Shown here piece after piece: positions 20,990 through 30,384 of a DNA stretch of 33,952 nt. Below the pieces are notes generated by a model, which saw only the letters and a program-made list of their open reading frames with translations, did not search any database and was not told the DNA's origin. The first letter of the stretch is position 1. Each line of letters starts with the position of its first letter. This stretch comes from a virus: positions 1 to 33,952 of IMG/VR virus record IMGVR_UViG_3300027973_000134. One strand, given 5' to 3'. The translations under genes were made by a program, and so were the position numbers.

Positions 20990-23900
20990 TTATGAAAATC
21001 TTGTAATATTCCTAACTGTTTGACGAGTGTTCTTTGTCGATTCAACTACGTGCATAACACCCCCCAGAATTTCGCCTACCTCAACGTTCATTTCTGGTTT
21101 ATTTAAGATAGTATTATTCAGTTGATCCAGTTTCTCAACAATCACATCGTTAGAATAATTTGTTTCAATCAATTCAATATTTGTTTTTCCTTTCGCCATA
21201 ATTTTACCTCTTAATTTGTCCTCAGCCAATTGTGCAATTTCTAAGGTTGTCATGTTTCCAGTCATTTTGCTTAAAGTAGGGTTTAAAATCTTTTCTGATC
21301 CATCTACTCGAACTATATGACCATCACGACCGCTTAATTGTGGCTTTCCGAGGCTTTCTCCAATCGTTCTTTCCGTTCCTTTATAGAATGTAGGTAAAGA
21401 GTTAATAAATGCCGTTAAAACAGATATATCACTAATTGTTTTAACTATTGGACTTTTTTCATTATTTGCAACATTTGCAGTATAGGAAGTAAATACCGAT
21501 TCCGCTAATTTTATCCGTTCTTGTTTCTTTATTTCTTGTGCTTTTTTCTTGTTTTGTTCAATAGTTAATTTTTCATTTTGTGCAAGTGATTTCTCAGCAG
21601 TAATATTCCCATTAACTGCTAATTGTTCTAAAAAGTTTTTCTGTGTTGTCAAAGCATCAATTTCTTTTTCTGCTTGTGCTATTTTTTTATCACTTTGTTT
21701 TAAAAAATAAGTTGCAGACATTTGAGCAATTTTATTCATTCCTTCAAAAAGTCGCTTAGTATTTTCGAGTTTTTGATCATTTGCGTTTTTCTCAATATCG
21801 ATATTTTCTTGCGCGGATTCTTTTGCTAAATCATTTATTTTATCTGAGTGAGTCTTTAAAGCATCATAAACACCATCATTTAATTCATTTATTTGATTGT
21901 TTTTATCTTGTTCAATTTTTAAAATTTCATCAGCAGTTTTTTCTGCCTCTAATGTTTTTTTAGTTTGCAAATCTGTATTTGATTGTTCAACTAATGCATT
22001 CAGTTCTTTTTGTTTTACCAAATAATTAGTTTCAATTTTTGCGGTTGCCTCCGGGGTTATTCCTTCCTGAGCCAATAAAGTCTTTTTTTCAAGATCAAGT
22101 TCTTTTTGTTTCTCTATTGCAAATGCTCGAAATTCTTTTTCTAATTGATTAATTTTAAAATCTAAATTATCTTGCGCTTGTTTCTTCTTTAAATTTGTTT
22201 CTTCTTGAAGGAGTTGTTCCATTAGATCAACATTCGCAACACCAGTTTCCTCAGCGAGTCTTATTTGTTTATCGTATTCGGCTTTTATTTCATCTGTTTT
22301 TAAATCAATTGCTCTATTTTTATAGATAGCATCTAATTCGTTTAGTAAATCGGCTTGTTCAGATATTGTTTTATTTAAGTCCTTGAAAGTTATATTCAAT
22401 TCTTTTAAAGATGTATTTTTATTATTTGTTCCTTCAATTATAAGATCTTCTGTTTTTTTACCATATTTATTCTGTAAATCAATAACAGTTAAATTATGAA
22501 GTTCATTTTGTAGCTCAATATTATAATCGGCTAAGCCTTGTTTTTTAACTTCCAGTGCTTCAATCTGACCTTGTTCTCTACCTCTAAGAACACTTGTTTT
22601 AGCACCTTCTTTTTCTTGTACTTTTATAGTTGCTTGTAATAAACCTATTTGATTATTTGCATCTTCTATTTCGTTTTGTATTTTACCAAAAATATCAAAA
22701 TATTCAGTTTTTGAAGTTCTTGTGTAAAAATCTGAAACCTCTCTGAAATATTGTTTTGAAGTTAAAAACGCGATTCTTTGTTTATTTGCATTTGATTCTA
22801 AAATTTTACCACTTGCAACATCAAGTTCTAATTTTTTACGATTACCTTCTATTTCATCGCTTATTCCTTTTATAAAAACTGCGTTTTGTCTTAATGCAGT
22901 TTTTTTAGATTGTTCAAATTGTTCCATTTTAGCGGTTGCAACATTTGCGCCAGTTGCTATGTTATAAAGAGCCTTTGTAAGTTCAATCGCTAAATCCAAA
23001 GCAACTGCAAATCCGATAGTTTTTAAGGCAGTACCAAATGCCTTTGCACTTTTACTCGCTTGTTCTTGACCGTCTGCAAGTTTTTTAGTTCCAGTTACCG
23101 CACTTTTTAACCAACCACCCAAATCAGATAAACTTTTTCCCTCTGTTTTATTCCATAAAGTTTTTATTTTTTGTATAGCAATTGAACCATAATAAGCGGC
23201 AGTTAATAAAGTGATTGATTTTAAAATTACACCTAAATTACGACCTAAAAATCCAAGTGTTTCTGTTAAAACAGCACTTGCACCCTTTCCAGAAGAAAAA
23301 GAAAGTACTATTTGATCCCAACCACCTTTTAATTCGATTAATGCTTGATTTAATGTTTTTGTTCTTGCAGTCGCTTGTTTGTCAACGGTACCTTTAGTCT
23401 CCATTTCTTTTGTTAACTTTTTTATTCCGTCAACATTCATTAATAAGTTCTTAGCCGCAACAATGTTTTCAAGTCCAAAAATCTTAACTTGAGCCGCCTC
23501 ATTATTTAAAATAGGAGTTAATTCTTTTAATCTATCAGCAAAAGGAACACTTGTATCAGATAATTTTTTCATATCTATACCCATTTGAGCAAGATAATCT
23601 CTTGCTTTTTTGGGTAATGCTTCTGGAGCCGACAATTTTAACATTACATTTCTCAAAGCAGTTCCAGCCTCAGCACCTTTTACACCTTTTGACGCTAACA
23701 TTTCAATCAAGGCAGTACTTTCTTGAATAGAAACATTTGAAGTTTTTGCAACTGCACCAAATTCTAATAATGATTCCGTTATTTTAGGAATTTCAGCAGC
23801 ACCAAATAAAGCACCATTTGCAAGTACATTTATAAATTCTCCGGCCTTTTCAGCTGGTGCATTAAATTGATTCATTGCATCTGTTAACCTCGTGGCTGCA

Positions 23901-24889
23901 TCTGGTAACTCCATGCCAGATGCGTGTGAAAGTTTAATTGCTGCCTCAGTTACCATATTTAATGCTTCTGCATTTTTTAATAATTCAGGTTTTGCAGAAC
24001 CAATTAATTTATATGCTTCAATAACATTCTTCGCACCACCTTCAACACTTTTTCCAAGTTCAACGGATTGTTCTTTAAAAAATTCTAAATCCTTTCCACT
24101 TGCTCCAGTAATTGAAACAAGATCGGCAATAGATTTATCAAATTCTAAAATTGTTTTACTTGCAGAACGCACAATTGTTCCAACTCCGAAAGCAATTCCA
24201 AGCGCTCCAAGTCCACTTCTTAATCTATCCAATCCACTTGAATAATTACCTACATTTCTGAAATTATCTCCAACGGTTTTGTCTAATTTTTTAAGTGCTT
24301 GATCTCCTTTTTGTGCCTGCCTTGTTACATCATTGAATTTCCTTTCCAGATTTCCGTATTCTTTTGTATTTTTCTTCCCAGCACGTTCAAGTTCCAATAA
24401 TTCAGCACCTAACTGTTTGGAAGAATTTTTTAATTCACGTGTATTTTTTTCAAGACGTTTATACGCGTTCGATTCGTCATCAATCGACTTTTGTTTTCTG
24501 GCATTTATTTTCTCTTGTTTTTCGTCATCAGTTAACTTTGTTCTTGCCGATTTTATTGCTTGATCCTGAAGTTTCAATTGTTCTTTTTCCACTCTAATCA
24601 GTTCTTGTTGAGCCTTCGCCTTTAACGCGTTTGCTTTTTCAAGTTCTTGCATTACTTTCACTTGCTCTTTGCTTACAGTAGTTGCAGATTTAGTCGCTTT
24701 TATAAATTCGTTAAGCTCTTTTGTAGTATCAAATTTGGCAGTTTTCATAGACGATTTAATCGTTTTTGCCATTACGACAAATTGATCGTTCATCAACTTT
24801 AATTTGCTAATCGAGGCATCAGCAGAATCAATTAAATTCTTGAAAATATCCTTTTCAACTATATCCGTTCTTTTAATTTGCTTTGCCAT
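20990..24889 (-). CDS. tail tape measure protein
   Basis: About 1,300 residues, setting tail length and passing through the tail tube. The start at 24889 (MAKQIKR) is preferred over 24898 (MRNMAKQ) because GAGGAAT lies just before it, a Shine-Dalgarno-like site; the longer form is 1,302 residues. In order: a long coiled-coil N-terminal region (about 1-210); a TP901-type tape-measure core with GSAKPELLKNAEALNMVTEA and SNVSIQESTALIEMLASKGV (about 255-480); hydrophobic glycine-rich helices near 225-245 and 620-655 (TIGFAVALDLAIELTKALYN); then a second charged coiled coil of about 250 residues. It overlaps the upstream chaperone gene. Confidence 0.93.
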   Translation of the reverse strand: MAKQIKRTDIVEKDIFKNLIDSADASISKLKLMNDQFVVMAKTIKSSMKTAKFDTTKELNEFIKATKSATTVSKEQVKVMQELEKANALKAKAQQELIRVEKEQLKLQDQAIKSARTKLTDDEKQEKINARKQKSIDDESNAYKRLEKNTRELKNSSKQLGAELLELERAGKKNTKEYGNLERKFNDVTRQAQKGDQALKKLDKTVGDNFRNVGNYSSGLDRLRSGLGALGIAFGVGTIVRSASKTILEFDKSIADLVSITGASGKDLEFFKEQSVELGKSVEGGAKNVIEAYKLIGSAKPELLKNAEALNMVTEAAIKLSHASGMELPDAATRLTDAMNQFNAPAEKAGEFINVLANGALFGAAEIPKITESLLEFGAVAKTSNVSIQESTALIEMLASKGVKGAEAGTALRNVMLKLSAPEALPKKARDYLAQMGIDMKKLSDTSVPFADRLKELTPILNNEAAQVKIFGLENIVAAKNLLMNVDGIKKLTKEMETKGTVDKQATARTKTLNQALIELKGGWDQIVLSFSSGKGASAVLTETLGFLGRNLGVILKSITLLTAAYYGSIAIQKIKTLWNKTEGKSLSDLGGWLKSAVTGTKKLADGQEQASKSAKAFGTALKTIGFAVALDLAIELTKALYNIATGANVATAKMEQFEQSKKTALRQNAVFIKGISDEIEGNRKKLELDVASGKILESNANKQRIAFLTSKQYFREVSDFYTRTSKTEYFDIFGKIQNEIEDANNQIGLLQATIKVQEKEGAKTSVLRGREQGQIEALEVKKQGLADYNIELQNELHNLTVIDLQNKYGKKTEDLIIEGTNNKNTSLKELNITFKDLNKTISEQADLLNELDAIYKNRAIDLKTDEIKAEYDKQIRLAEETGVANVDLMEQLLQEETNLKKKQAQDNLDFKINQLEKEFRAFAIEKQKELDLEKKTLLAQEGITPEATAKIETNYLVKQKELNALVEQSNTDLQTKKTLEAEKTADEILKIEQDKNNQINELNDGVYDALKTHSDKINDLAKESAQENIDIEKNANDQKLENTKRLFEGMNKIAQMSATYFLKQSDKKIAQAEKEIDALTTQKNFLEQLAVNGNITAEKSLAQNEKLTIEQNKKKAQEIKKQERIKLAESVFTSYTANVANNEKSPIVKTISDISVLTAFINSLPTFYKGTERTIGESLGKPQLSGRDGHIVRVDGSEKILNPTLSKMTGNMTTLEIAQLAEDKLRGKIMAKGKTNIELIETNYSNDVIVEKLDQLNNTILNKPEMNVEVGEILGGVMHVVESTKNTRQTVRNITRFS

Positions 24890-25316
24890 ATTCCTCAAGT
24901 ATTAAATAATATTCGCTTAATGTTATAATTTTCCAGTCTAATCGGTAACCAATCCACTTTGATAAATAAATCAATGTTTTTTCTATTGAAATATCGACCG
25001 CGTCTTTCTGGATCATTTCCCTAAGTTTTTCTTCTTGTATTTCTATTTCTGTTAATTTAAACAATTCGCCAGTAATTATAAAATCACATTCCAGAACTGT
25101 TTTTTGTTTCATTAAAGTTAGTAATTTTTTATAGTGTTTGCTTAACCCTCTTTTCACTATATAATCGTCATAAAGTTTTTCCCATGCCTCAGATAATTGC
25201 AATTCATTTACCTCGGTATCTATATTCAATAAAATAAATTTCAAATTTCCTTCATTAATCTTTGCCCAATTATATAAAGGAATTTCATCAATTGATTCGT
25301 AAAATGTCGCGAGCAT
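24873..25316 (-). CDS. probable tail assembly chaperone, 147 aa
   Basis: The gene immediately before the tape measure, the fixed position of tail assembly chaperones. The product is helical and charged, with two conserved-looking cores (YNWAKINEGNLKFILLNIDT, YIVKRGLSKHYKKLLTLMKQ). It overlaps the tape-measure gene by about 17-26 bases and the upstream gene by 29. No slippery heptanucleotide for a programmed frameshift, as in lambda G/GT, was recognised. Confidence 0.6.
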   Translation of the reverse strand: MLATFYESIDEIPLYNWAKINEGNLKFILLNIDTEVNELQLSEAWEKLYDDYIVKRGLSKHYKKLLTLMKQKTVLECDFIITGELFKLTEIEIQEEKLREMIQKDAVDISIEKTLIYLSKWIGYRLDWKIITLSEYYLILEEYGKAN

Positions 25317-25755
25317 AATTTATATATTTTACTTTTAATTCCTCAGTTAATTTGTCTTTATTCTCGTCTGTAAGACCGACAATTCCATCGCCCAACCATT
25401 TGAATAGGTCGGTAGTTATTCCACTCTCAGCATCAACCTTTAAACCTTGACCATCGATCTCAAAGTATTCGTTTAATACATCAATAAAAAGTGATTTGTA
25501 AAAGTCGCCAGTATCGTACAAAGTATATGGAGTTCCTTCTTTTTTTTCTGGGTTGATTATTTCAGTCCATTTTGAGTATAGTCCCATAATGTCGCCGTCC
25601 TCATCTATTCCTTTTTGGAGTTGATCATTACGAATCCAGTCTAAAATTTTCTTTTTTAGTGTAGGATCAAATGCCTGAAACCATACGACTGACTCTGAAA
25701 TAACCTTCGTTCTTTTCAAAATATCGCCTAAATCGTTATTTAAGAAATCAATCAT
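25288..25755 (-). CDS. minor tail / head-tail joining-type protein, 155 aa
   Basis: Not confidently assigned. It contains YTLYDTGDFYKSLFIDV (about 77-93), similar to the DTG-x-x-x-x-S segment of gp10-like tail-joining proteins, and a helical C-terminus (TDENKDKLTEELKVKYINYA). It lies between the major tail protein, from which a terminator separates it, and the probable chaperone, where tail terminator or joining proteins occur. It overlaps the next gene by 29 bases. Confidence 0.55.
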   Translation of the reverse strand: MIDFLNNDLGDILKRTKVISESVVWFQAFDPTLKKKILDWIRNDQLQKGIDEDGDIMGLYSKWTEIINPEKKEGTPYTLYDTGDFYKSLFIDVLNEYFEIDGQGLKVDAESGITTDLFKWLGDGIVGLTDENKDKLTEELKVKYINYARDILRIN

Positions 25756-25780
25756 ATTTTTGAATTTAAAAAGTAAAGGT

Positions 25781-25812
25781 AAAAAAAAAAGAGGTACAAA
25801 CGTACCCCTTTT
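25781..25812 (-). terminator. terminator between major tail protein and downstream tail genes
   Basis: AAAAGAGGTAC (25787-25797) pairs with GTACCCCTTTT (25802-25812), 11 bp with one mismatch and a 4-base loop. Leftward, the stem leads into a T tract (25790-25781). It lies about 20 bases after the stop at 25833, so it would reduce expression of downstream tail genes relative to the abundant capsid and tail-tube proteins. Confidence 0.8.
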
Positions 25813-25832
25813 AAATAAATCAAAATAAATGA

Positions 25833-26741
25833 TTACAAAGTAAGGTTATAAACACCTACATAACCAGTTTTTTGTACTGTCAAAGTTAATGGAGTTAACA
25901 AAGGAGTTGTTGCGAAAGCCAACGCATATCTGTTAGAATTCACACCAGTTCCAGCAGTAACACCAGAAATTGAAATTGCAATTCCAGTTGTTGAATTTAC
26001 AAGAGTGAAATCTCCAATTAATAAACCAGATACTTTGATTGGATTTAAAGCAGTTCCGAAGTCCAAAGTAGCATCAACAGTCAAAGAAGTTGTTGTGCTT
26101 GCAGTTTTAGCCAAAACAACGTCTAAAAGACCATCTAATGAATTGAAATCTGTTCCAGCTTCATCGCCAGTAATCAACCACATTGTAGACTCGTCAAACA
26201 ATCTGTAAAAGTCAAAACCTACCATGATTTTAGGAACCGTTGTATCGGTTGCGAACATCATTTTAGCATCGAACGATTGATTGTCAACTGGAATAGGATA
26301 AAGACTGTTTCCAACCTTAGAACCTACTAAATTTCCGTTAATATCAACGATGTAAACACCGAATTCAACACATCTATTATCTTGAATTTTACCTAAAAGT
26401 TGAGTTGTACCGTTCCAAAGTTCCCCAGTAAATGATCTTTTACCTTGTTTGATGAATATTTTACGACCACTTGGAGCCTCTTCAAATGTTGAATCCGCTT
26501 TCGGAAGTTCAACTTTTTCAAAAACTGGCAAAGGAAACCATCTCAAAGAAGAATCCGATTGATTGATCAAAGCATTGATTGAAGCCAAAGTTGGAGCCGT
26601 AGCCAGATCCAAGAAGTTCAAAGTTCCAGCAGAATTTTCCAATGGCACCATAATTAATTTACTTGTTACTGATTGAAGAGTAACACAGTTCGGAGTTCCA
26701 GTATTGGAAAGTCCACTATCACATTTGCATCCTAAAGACAT
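25833..26741 (-). CDS. major tail (tube) protein
   Basis: 302 residues, gene placed between the major capsid and the tape measure, as usual for the tail tube. The first 20 residues carry CKC and a third cysteine (SLGCKCDSGLSNTGTPNC), a motif I have seen in Bacteroidota phage tail proteins and possibly a metal or disulphide site. The middle is beta-rich (GRKIFIKQGKRSFTGELWNG). The last 90 residues (LTVDATLDFGTALNPIKVSG onward) look like an Ig-like or similar beta-sandwich decoration domain. Terminator-like hairpins on both sides (26771-26795 and 25781-25812) suggest separate control of its expression. Confidence 0.8.
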   Translation of the reverse strand: MSLGCKCDSGLSNTGTPNCVTLQSVTSKLIMVPLENSAGTLNFLDLATAPTLASINALINQSDSSLRWFPLPVFEKVELPKADSTFEEAPSGRKIFIKQGKRSFTGELWNGTTQLLGKIQDNRCVEFGVYIVDINGNLVGSKVGNSLYPIPVDNQSFDAKMMFATDTTVPKIMVGFDFYRLFDESTMWLITGDEAGTDFNSLDGLLDVVLAKTASTTTSLTVDATLDFGTALNPIKVSGLLIGDFTLVNSTTGIAISISGVTAGTGVNSNRYALAFATTPLLTPLTLTVQKTGYVGVYNLTL

Positions 26742-26770
26742 AATATTAAATTTTAAAAGTTAGTATAAAA

Positions 26771-26795
26771 GTGCTGAGGCAATTAACCCCAGCAC
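26771..26795 (-). terminator. hairpin between major capsid and major tail genes
   Basis: GTGCTGAGG (26771-26779) pairs with CCCCAGCAC (26787-26795), 9 bp with one mismatch. Leftward it exits into TTTTATA (26770-26764), a weak terminator. It probably lets part of the transcription continue into the tail tube gene and may stabilise the capsid mRNA end. Confidence 0.65.
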
Positions 26796-26804
26796 CGTTT
26801 TAAA

Positions 26805-28016
26805 TTAGTCAAGTAAAGCAACGATTGCATCAGTAAAGTTACCAGCAACAAACGCTCCGTAATGATTTGTTTTAACGTAATGTGTTGCTCTTGCCTCACA
26901 TAATACTGTAAATAAATTTTTAGTGAAATCATCGTTTACGAATCCTACTTGAATGTTCATTTCTTCACGAACTCTTAAATTAGATTTTGTGAAATCTCCA
27001 ACTAAGAATGTATCAACATCGATACCAGTATTAACGATTATTTCGATACCGTTGTATCTTTTTACTCCGTTTAAATCTGTGTATATCATTGGTTGAGTAT
27101 ATTCTCCGTAAACTGTTTTAGTTACGTCAAATTTAGCCACATCAGTAGGGTGCATTACGATATAATTTGGTTGAAACAAAGCAGTTTCAATTTGAGCAAT
27201 CGCAACACGAAGAACATCTAATTGATTCGGAATAGCAACTTGACCAGCGAATGATCCAACCGCCCATGGAGTTGCATTTTCTAAGATACCTACTAAGTTG
27301 TTTCCAGTTCCATCTCCAGATAAGATTTGAGCATCTAATTTCAAAGCAACCAATTCCATTAATTCAGTGTTGATTTCTCTTTGCATGAAAGGTAAATCAG
27401 AAATCATTTCCTTAGAAACTTTGATGAAAGCAGTAATTTTTTGAGTAACCGCTTGACGTTCTACAAGGTCAAAAGAAGATTGAGATTTATCAGCACCCTC
27501 AGCAGTCATATCCGCGCCACCTTGAATGTTTGCTTGTTCAATGTAAGTGATATACTTAGATAAAGTAACACCAGCATTTACAATTTGGCGAAGGAATGGC
27601 GCGCGTCTTACGATACGAGTAACACCTTGTTCTAATTCAGTCAAAGCAATAACACCACCTGAATAGTTGCCATCAATTGTCATTGTTCCAGCAGCCTTAA
27701 TGTCCAAAGAAATCACCCCACCTTTTGAAGATAATTCTTGAATTTTATCAAGGTTTTTTTCATAAGTGCTTGCGATACTTTCGCCGATACTTTTGAAAGT
27801 TGTTGATCCAACAATCTTTGCTTCTTTCATTCCTTCAATAGTTCCCTCTAATTTCGCAATCGCTACTTTTAAATCACTATTATCGTTTTTTCCTACTAAT
27901 GTAGTTAATTCGCTTTTTAAAGCCTCTAATTCAGTCTTATTAACTGAGTCCATTGTTTTTTCAGATATGATCGTATTAATTTTTTCGATCACTTGTTCTG
28001 GAGTTAAATTTTCCAT
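26805..28016 (-). CDS. major capsid protein, HK97 fold
   Basis: 403 residues, typical of HK97-fold major capsids. Residues 1 to about 105 form a charged coiled-coil delta (scaffold-like) domain (ELEALKSELTTLVGKNDNSD, KVAIAKLEGTIEGMKE). The fold starts near 110 with GTMTIDGNYSGGVIAL and contains the usual markers: VTRIVRRAPFLRQIVNA (N-arm/E-loop entry), QIETALFQPNYIVMHPTDVA (P-domain spine helix and strand, about 277-296), GIEIIVNTGIDVDTFLVGDF and the C-terminal LCEARATHYVKTNHYGAFV. The protease encoded four genes upstream probably removes the delta domain during head maturation. Confidence 0.92.
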   Translation of the reverse strand: MENLTPEQVIEKINTIISEKTMDSVNKTELEALKSELTTLVGKNDNSDLKVAIAKLEGTIEGMKEAKIVGSTTFKSIGESIASTYEKNLDKIQELSSKGGVISLDIKAAGTMTIDGNYSGGVIALTELEQGVTRIVRRAPFLRQIVNAGVTLSKYITYIEQANIQGGADMTAEGADKSQSSFDLVERQAVTQKITAFIKVSKEMISDLPFMQREINTELMELVALKLDAQILSGDGTGNNLVGILENATPWAVGSFAGQVAIPNQLDVLRVAIAQIETALFQPNYIVMHPTDVAKFDVTKTVYGEYTQPMIYTDLNGVKRYNGIEIIVNTGIDVDTFLVGDFTKSNLRVREEMNIQVGFVNDDFTKNLFTVLCEARATHYVKTNHYGAFVAGNFTDAIVALLD

Positions 28017-28105
28017 CTTTGTTTTGTTTTTAAAAATTAGTATTCATTTATTTATTTATTGTGTTAGGCTTTTTTCATGTAGTGTAAACGGCTACATTTA
28101 TAAAG

Positions 28106-28783
28106 TTAACATTCACAATTTCCCTTGAATTTCTGTAAAGTTACGGATAAAAGTAAACCAGACAAATTTGCGTCCAATATATTTTTTTCAAAACCTTGTG
28201 CCGATTCCGTTCCGAACCTACTAAAATATTTAATATCTACTTTTTCAATCGTTTTATAATTCCTATTCTTTTTGATTACTTTTAAAAATTCATCTTTCAA
28301 TGCGATCATTGGTTGAACAACTTGCGCTTTATGATCAGCAGTATAAAAGTTTTTAATATCGGTTTCATCCAGAAAAAAGATTTTACAATCAACAGTCCTT
28401 TCAAGTGCCGATTCCAAGCCTTCTTCTTTTTCGTCAAATGTATCTAATAACCAAACCAAAGGAAGTTTATTGCTTGCCAGATTGCTTGCCTTGCTCCATT
28501 CTAAGTTAGTCGCTATCTTTGTTCCAGTTATATCGAAAGGCGCGTTTAAAATCAAAGTATCTACTATTACACCAGTTTTTAAAGTGATTGATTCATTGTA
28601 AACTACATCGGTAATTATTGACGACTGAGGAAAACCATCAATGTCGAACCCAGTTACTGTTTTACCCTTTCGCGCCCATTTAGTGTTGCACGTATAATAA
28701 ACTAAATTATCCTGAATCGCAACCGTTATTTCATTTGAAATCTGGTCGACTAAACCGTTGAATATCTTACTAAATTCTATCAT
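28106..28783 (-). CDS. head/neck structural protein, 225 aa
   Basis: Not assigned to a named family. A beta-rich N-terminal half (YYTCNTKWARKGKTVTGFDI, NESITLKTGVIVDTLILNAP) and a helical second half (LPLVWLLDTFDEKEEGLESA). It lies between the connector-like gene and the major capsid, and overlaps the connector by 4 bases (ATGA type). The location suggests a head-completion or tail-terminator protein. The C-terminal CEC could be a metal or disulphide pair. Confidence 0.6.
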   Translation of the reverse strand: MIEFSKIFNGLVDQISNEITVAIQDNLVYYTCNTKWARKGKTVTGFDIDGFPQSSIITDVVYNESITLKTGVIVDTLILNAPFDITGTKIATNLEWSKASNLASNKLPLVWLLDTFDEKEEGLESALERTVDCKIFFLDETDIKNFYTADHKAQVVQPMIALKDEFLKVIKKNRNYKTIEKVDIKYFSRFGTESAQGFEKNILDANLSGLLLSVTLQKFKGNCEC

Positions 28784-29292
28784 AGCCAGTGAGCGTATTG
28801 TTTTGCTTGACCTCTAAAACTTGGATATGATCCTGAGTTGTAAAGTATATAATCTTGAATCGCTTGAAACGTTTTAACTGCATCGTTGTACTTCCCATAA
28901 ATAGTTGTAATTGCACCCTCAGAATTTTCACTTTTTTGTGTTACCGTTCCGGCCAAAGTGTTTGCAGTGATAAAGTCCTTCATATATTCAAAATAAATGA
29001 ATCCGATTAACATTTCTTTAATTCCATACGAATATAAAATAGTCCAGTATTGCATTCCGTTTTGCCAATGGAAAGGTTCGTATATAAACGAGAATAAAGG
29101 ATCTAATGGAATGTGATCCAGCTGAGCGTTCGCATCTAAATAATAAGCATTAAACAAGTCAACACCTAACATTTCAACGAGGTATCTCAGTTCATATTTT
29201 TGTATATAAGCGTCAATATTAGCAGTATCGTACATTCCTTGATGTATTTCAAACTTGCCAACAAAGTCCGTACTATTAACATAGAATCCCAT
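28780..29292 (-). CDS. head-tail connector-like protein, 170 aa
   Basis: Mostly helical, with aromatics, and with the layout of small phage connectors: N-terminal helices (ANIDAYIQKYELRYLVEMLG) followed by VDLFNAYYLDANAQ, a tyrosine/phenylalanine-rich core (GMQYWTILYSYGIKEMLIGF) and a C-terminal amphipathic helix. This matches the DUF6712-type proteins found in Bacteroidota phages, thought to act at the head-tail interface. It overlaps the upstream gene by 17 bases. The role is by analogy and position. Confidence 0.63.
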   Translation of the reverse strand: MGFYVNSTDFVGKFEIHQGMYDTANIDAYIQKYELRYLVEMLGVDLFNAYYLDANAQLDHIPLDPLFSFIYEPFHWQNGMQYWTILYSYGIKEMLIGFIYFEYMKDFITANTLAGTVTQKSENSEGAITTIYGKYNDAVKTFQAIQDYILYNSGSYPSFRGQAKQYAHWL

Positions 29293-29587
29293 AATTCGAT
29301 TTAATATAGTGCATTGCTAATTCTCCAGTAATTCTTCTTTTTTTCTCTTTTGAATATTTTTGTGGGACATTTTCATTAAATTCAAAATCATAAAATTGTC
29401 TAAAGTTTAACCTTGGGCATTCTCTTTCTTTATATTGTGCAAGTTTTATCTTTTTTTGTTGTTCGGCTTTTTTGCGCTCGTCTATTATTTTTCGCATCTC
29501 GATACTATGGTTCACAAACCAAGTTTTTTGTCCTCTTATAGGAGTTCCATTTTGTTCCTCTACATTTAATGCTGGTTTCTTTGCCAT
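29276..29587 (-). CDS. basic protein in the head gene cluster, 103 aa
   Basis: Not recognised. Strongly basic, with a long helix of lysine, arginine and glutamine (MRKIIDERKKAEQQKKIKLA) and a C-terminal segment KEKKRRITGELAMHYIKSNY. It lies between the prohead protease and the connector-like gene. Such proteins may help in head assembly or DNA contact, but no fold is evident. It overlaps the connector gene by 17 bases and follows the protease gene by 6. Confidence 0.62.
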   Translation of the reverse strand: MAKKPALNVEEQNGTPIRGQKTWFVNHSIEMRKIIDERKKAEQQKKIKLAQYKERECPRLNFRQFYDFEFNENVPQKYSKEKKRRITGELAMHYIKSNYGILC

Positions 29588-29593
29588 CTTATT

Positions 29594-30373
29594 TTAGTTT
29601 ATTTTTGTTATTACTTCATTCCAGTTGAATGCTTTTACTTCTGGAATAATTATTTCGTTTTCTATTTTGATTATTTCAATTTCTTTTTTTCCTTCTATAT
29701 TAATTAGTGCGAGTTCTTGTAATTGAGAGGTTAAAAATTTGTGTTTCATTTCAAGCGAATAAAGTCTTTCGTCCGTCCCTTTTCCGTTTAATATAGATTT
29801 CATAACGACGCCAAGTTCCGCTGTGATTTCGTTTACTATGTCGTTTTTATTTTCGCCTTTACTCACTTGAATAACGGGCGTTAATTCATTTGCTCCCCAA
29901 AGAACAGCCGATCCCTCCCAAAGTGCAACCTCAGCAATTTGAAAATATCCTCCTCCTTCAATGCCAGAATCCTCAATAAATTTTGTTTTGTCCGCGATAT
30001 ATTTAAAACCGATCGAGTGTTCGCGAATTATTTCGTCTTGGTAATCCAAAAAAGCATCGTTTCCGAGTGTCGAATTTCCTAATTTTGCAACGGCAAAAAG
30101 TCCGAAATCGTCCTCCTCTAATGTCGTAAATTTACCAATTGACATTTCCCAATTGTGATAACGAAGGAACGCGATTTTTCTATTTGATACAGAATTAACA
30201 CCTTTTTCGATCAAAGATTTTTTAAAACAACCTTTTAATAATAAATCTTTGTCGGAATCTATGTTACCGAAGTGGCTTAAATACATGGCTACCTCTCTGG
30301 TTTCCAGATTAATATCTTTAATACCTAAACTTTGGTTTTTTATTTTATAGGACGAATTGTTTTTATTATCCAT
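29594..30373 (-). CDS. prohead protease, HK97 family (S78-type)
   Basis: 259 residues. The catalytic motifs are clear: histidine in FLRYHNWEMSIGKF (H about 73, in the conserved H-x-x-x-x-x-IG form) and serine in REHSIGFKYI (S about 119), which form the histidine-serine core of the herpes/HK97-type assemblin fold. A C-terminal tail (about 170-259) is helical and charged (RLYSLEMKHKFLTSQLQELA), a possible scaffold extension. It processes the capsid delta domain and the scaffold during maturation. It starts 42 bases from the divergent portal gene; a TATATTTG box lies in between. Confidence 0.92.
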   Translation of the reverse strand: MDNKNNSSYKIKNQSLGIKDINLETREVAMYLSHFGNIDSDKDLLLKGCFKKSLIEKGVNSVSNRKIAFLRYHNWEMSIGKFTTLEEDDFGLFAVAKLGNSTLGNDAFLDYQDEIIREHSIGFKYIADKTKFIEDSGIEGGGYFQIAEVALWEGSAVLWGANELTPVIQVSKGENKNDIVNEITAELGVVMKSILNGKGTDERLYSLEMKHKFLTSQLQELALINIEGKKEIEIIKIENEIIIPEVKAFNWNEVITKIN

Positions 30374-30384
30374 AATTTTTTTAA

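Noticed and set aside
28077-28097. ATGTAG/CTACAT hairpin before the major capsid gene, considered as a terminator
   Set aside because: Only 6 bp and not followed by a T tract in the leftward direction; kept only as a possible mRNA stem.
27766-28128. A plus-strand frame of 120 codons over the capsid start
   Set aside because: Antisense shadow of the capsid delta domain, with no domain features.
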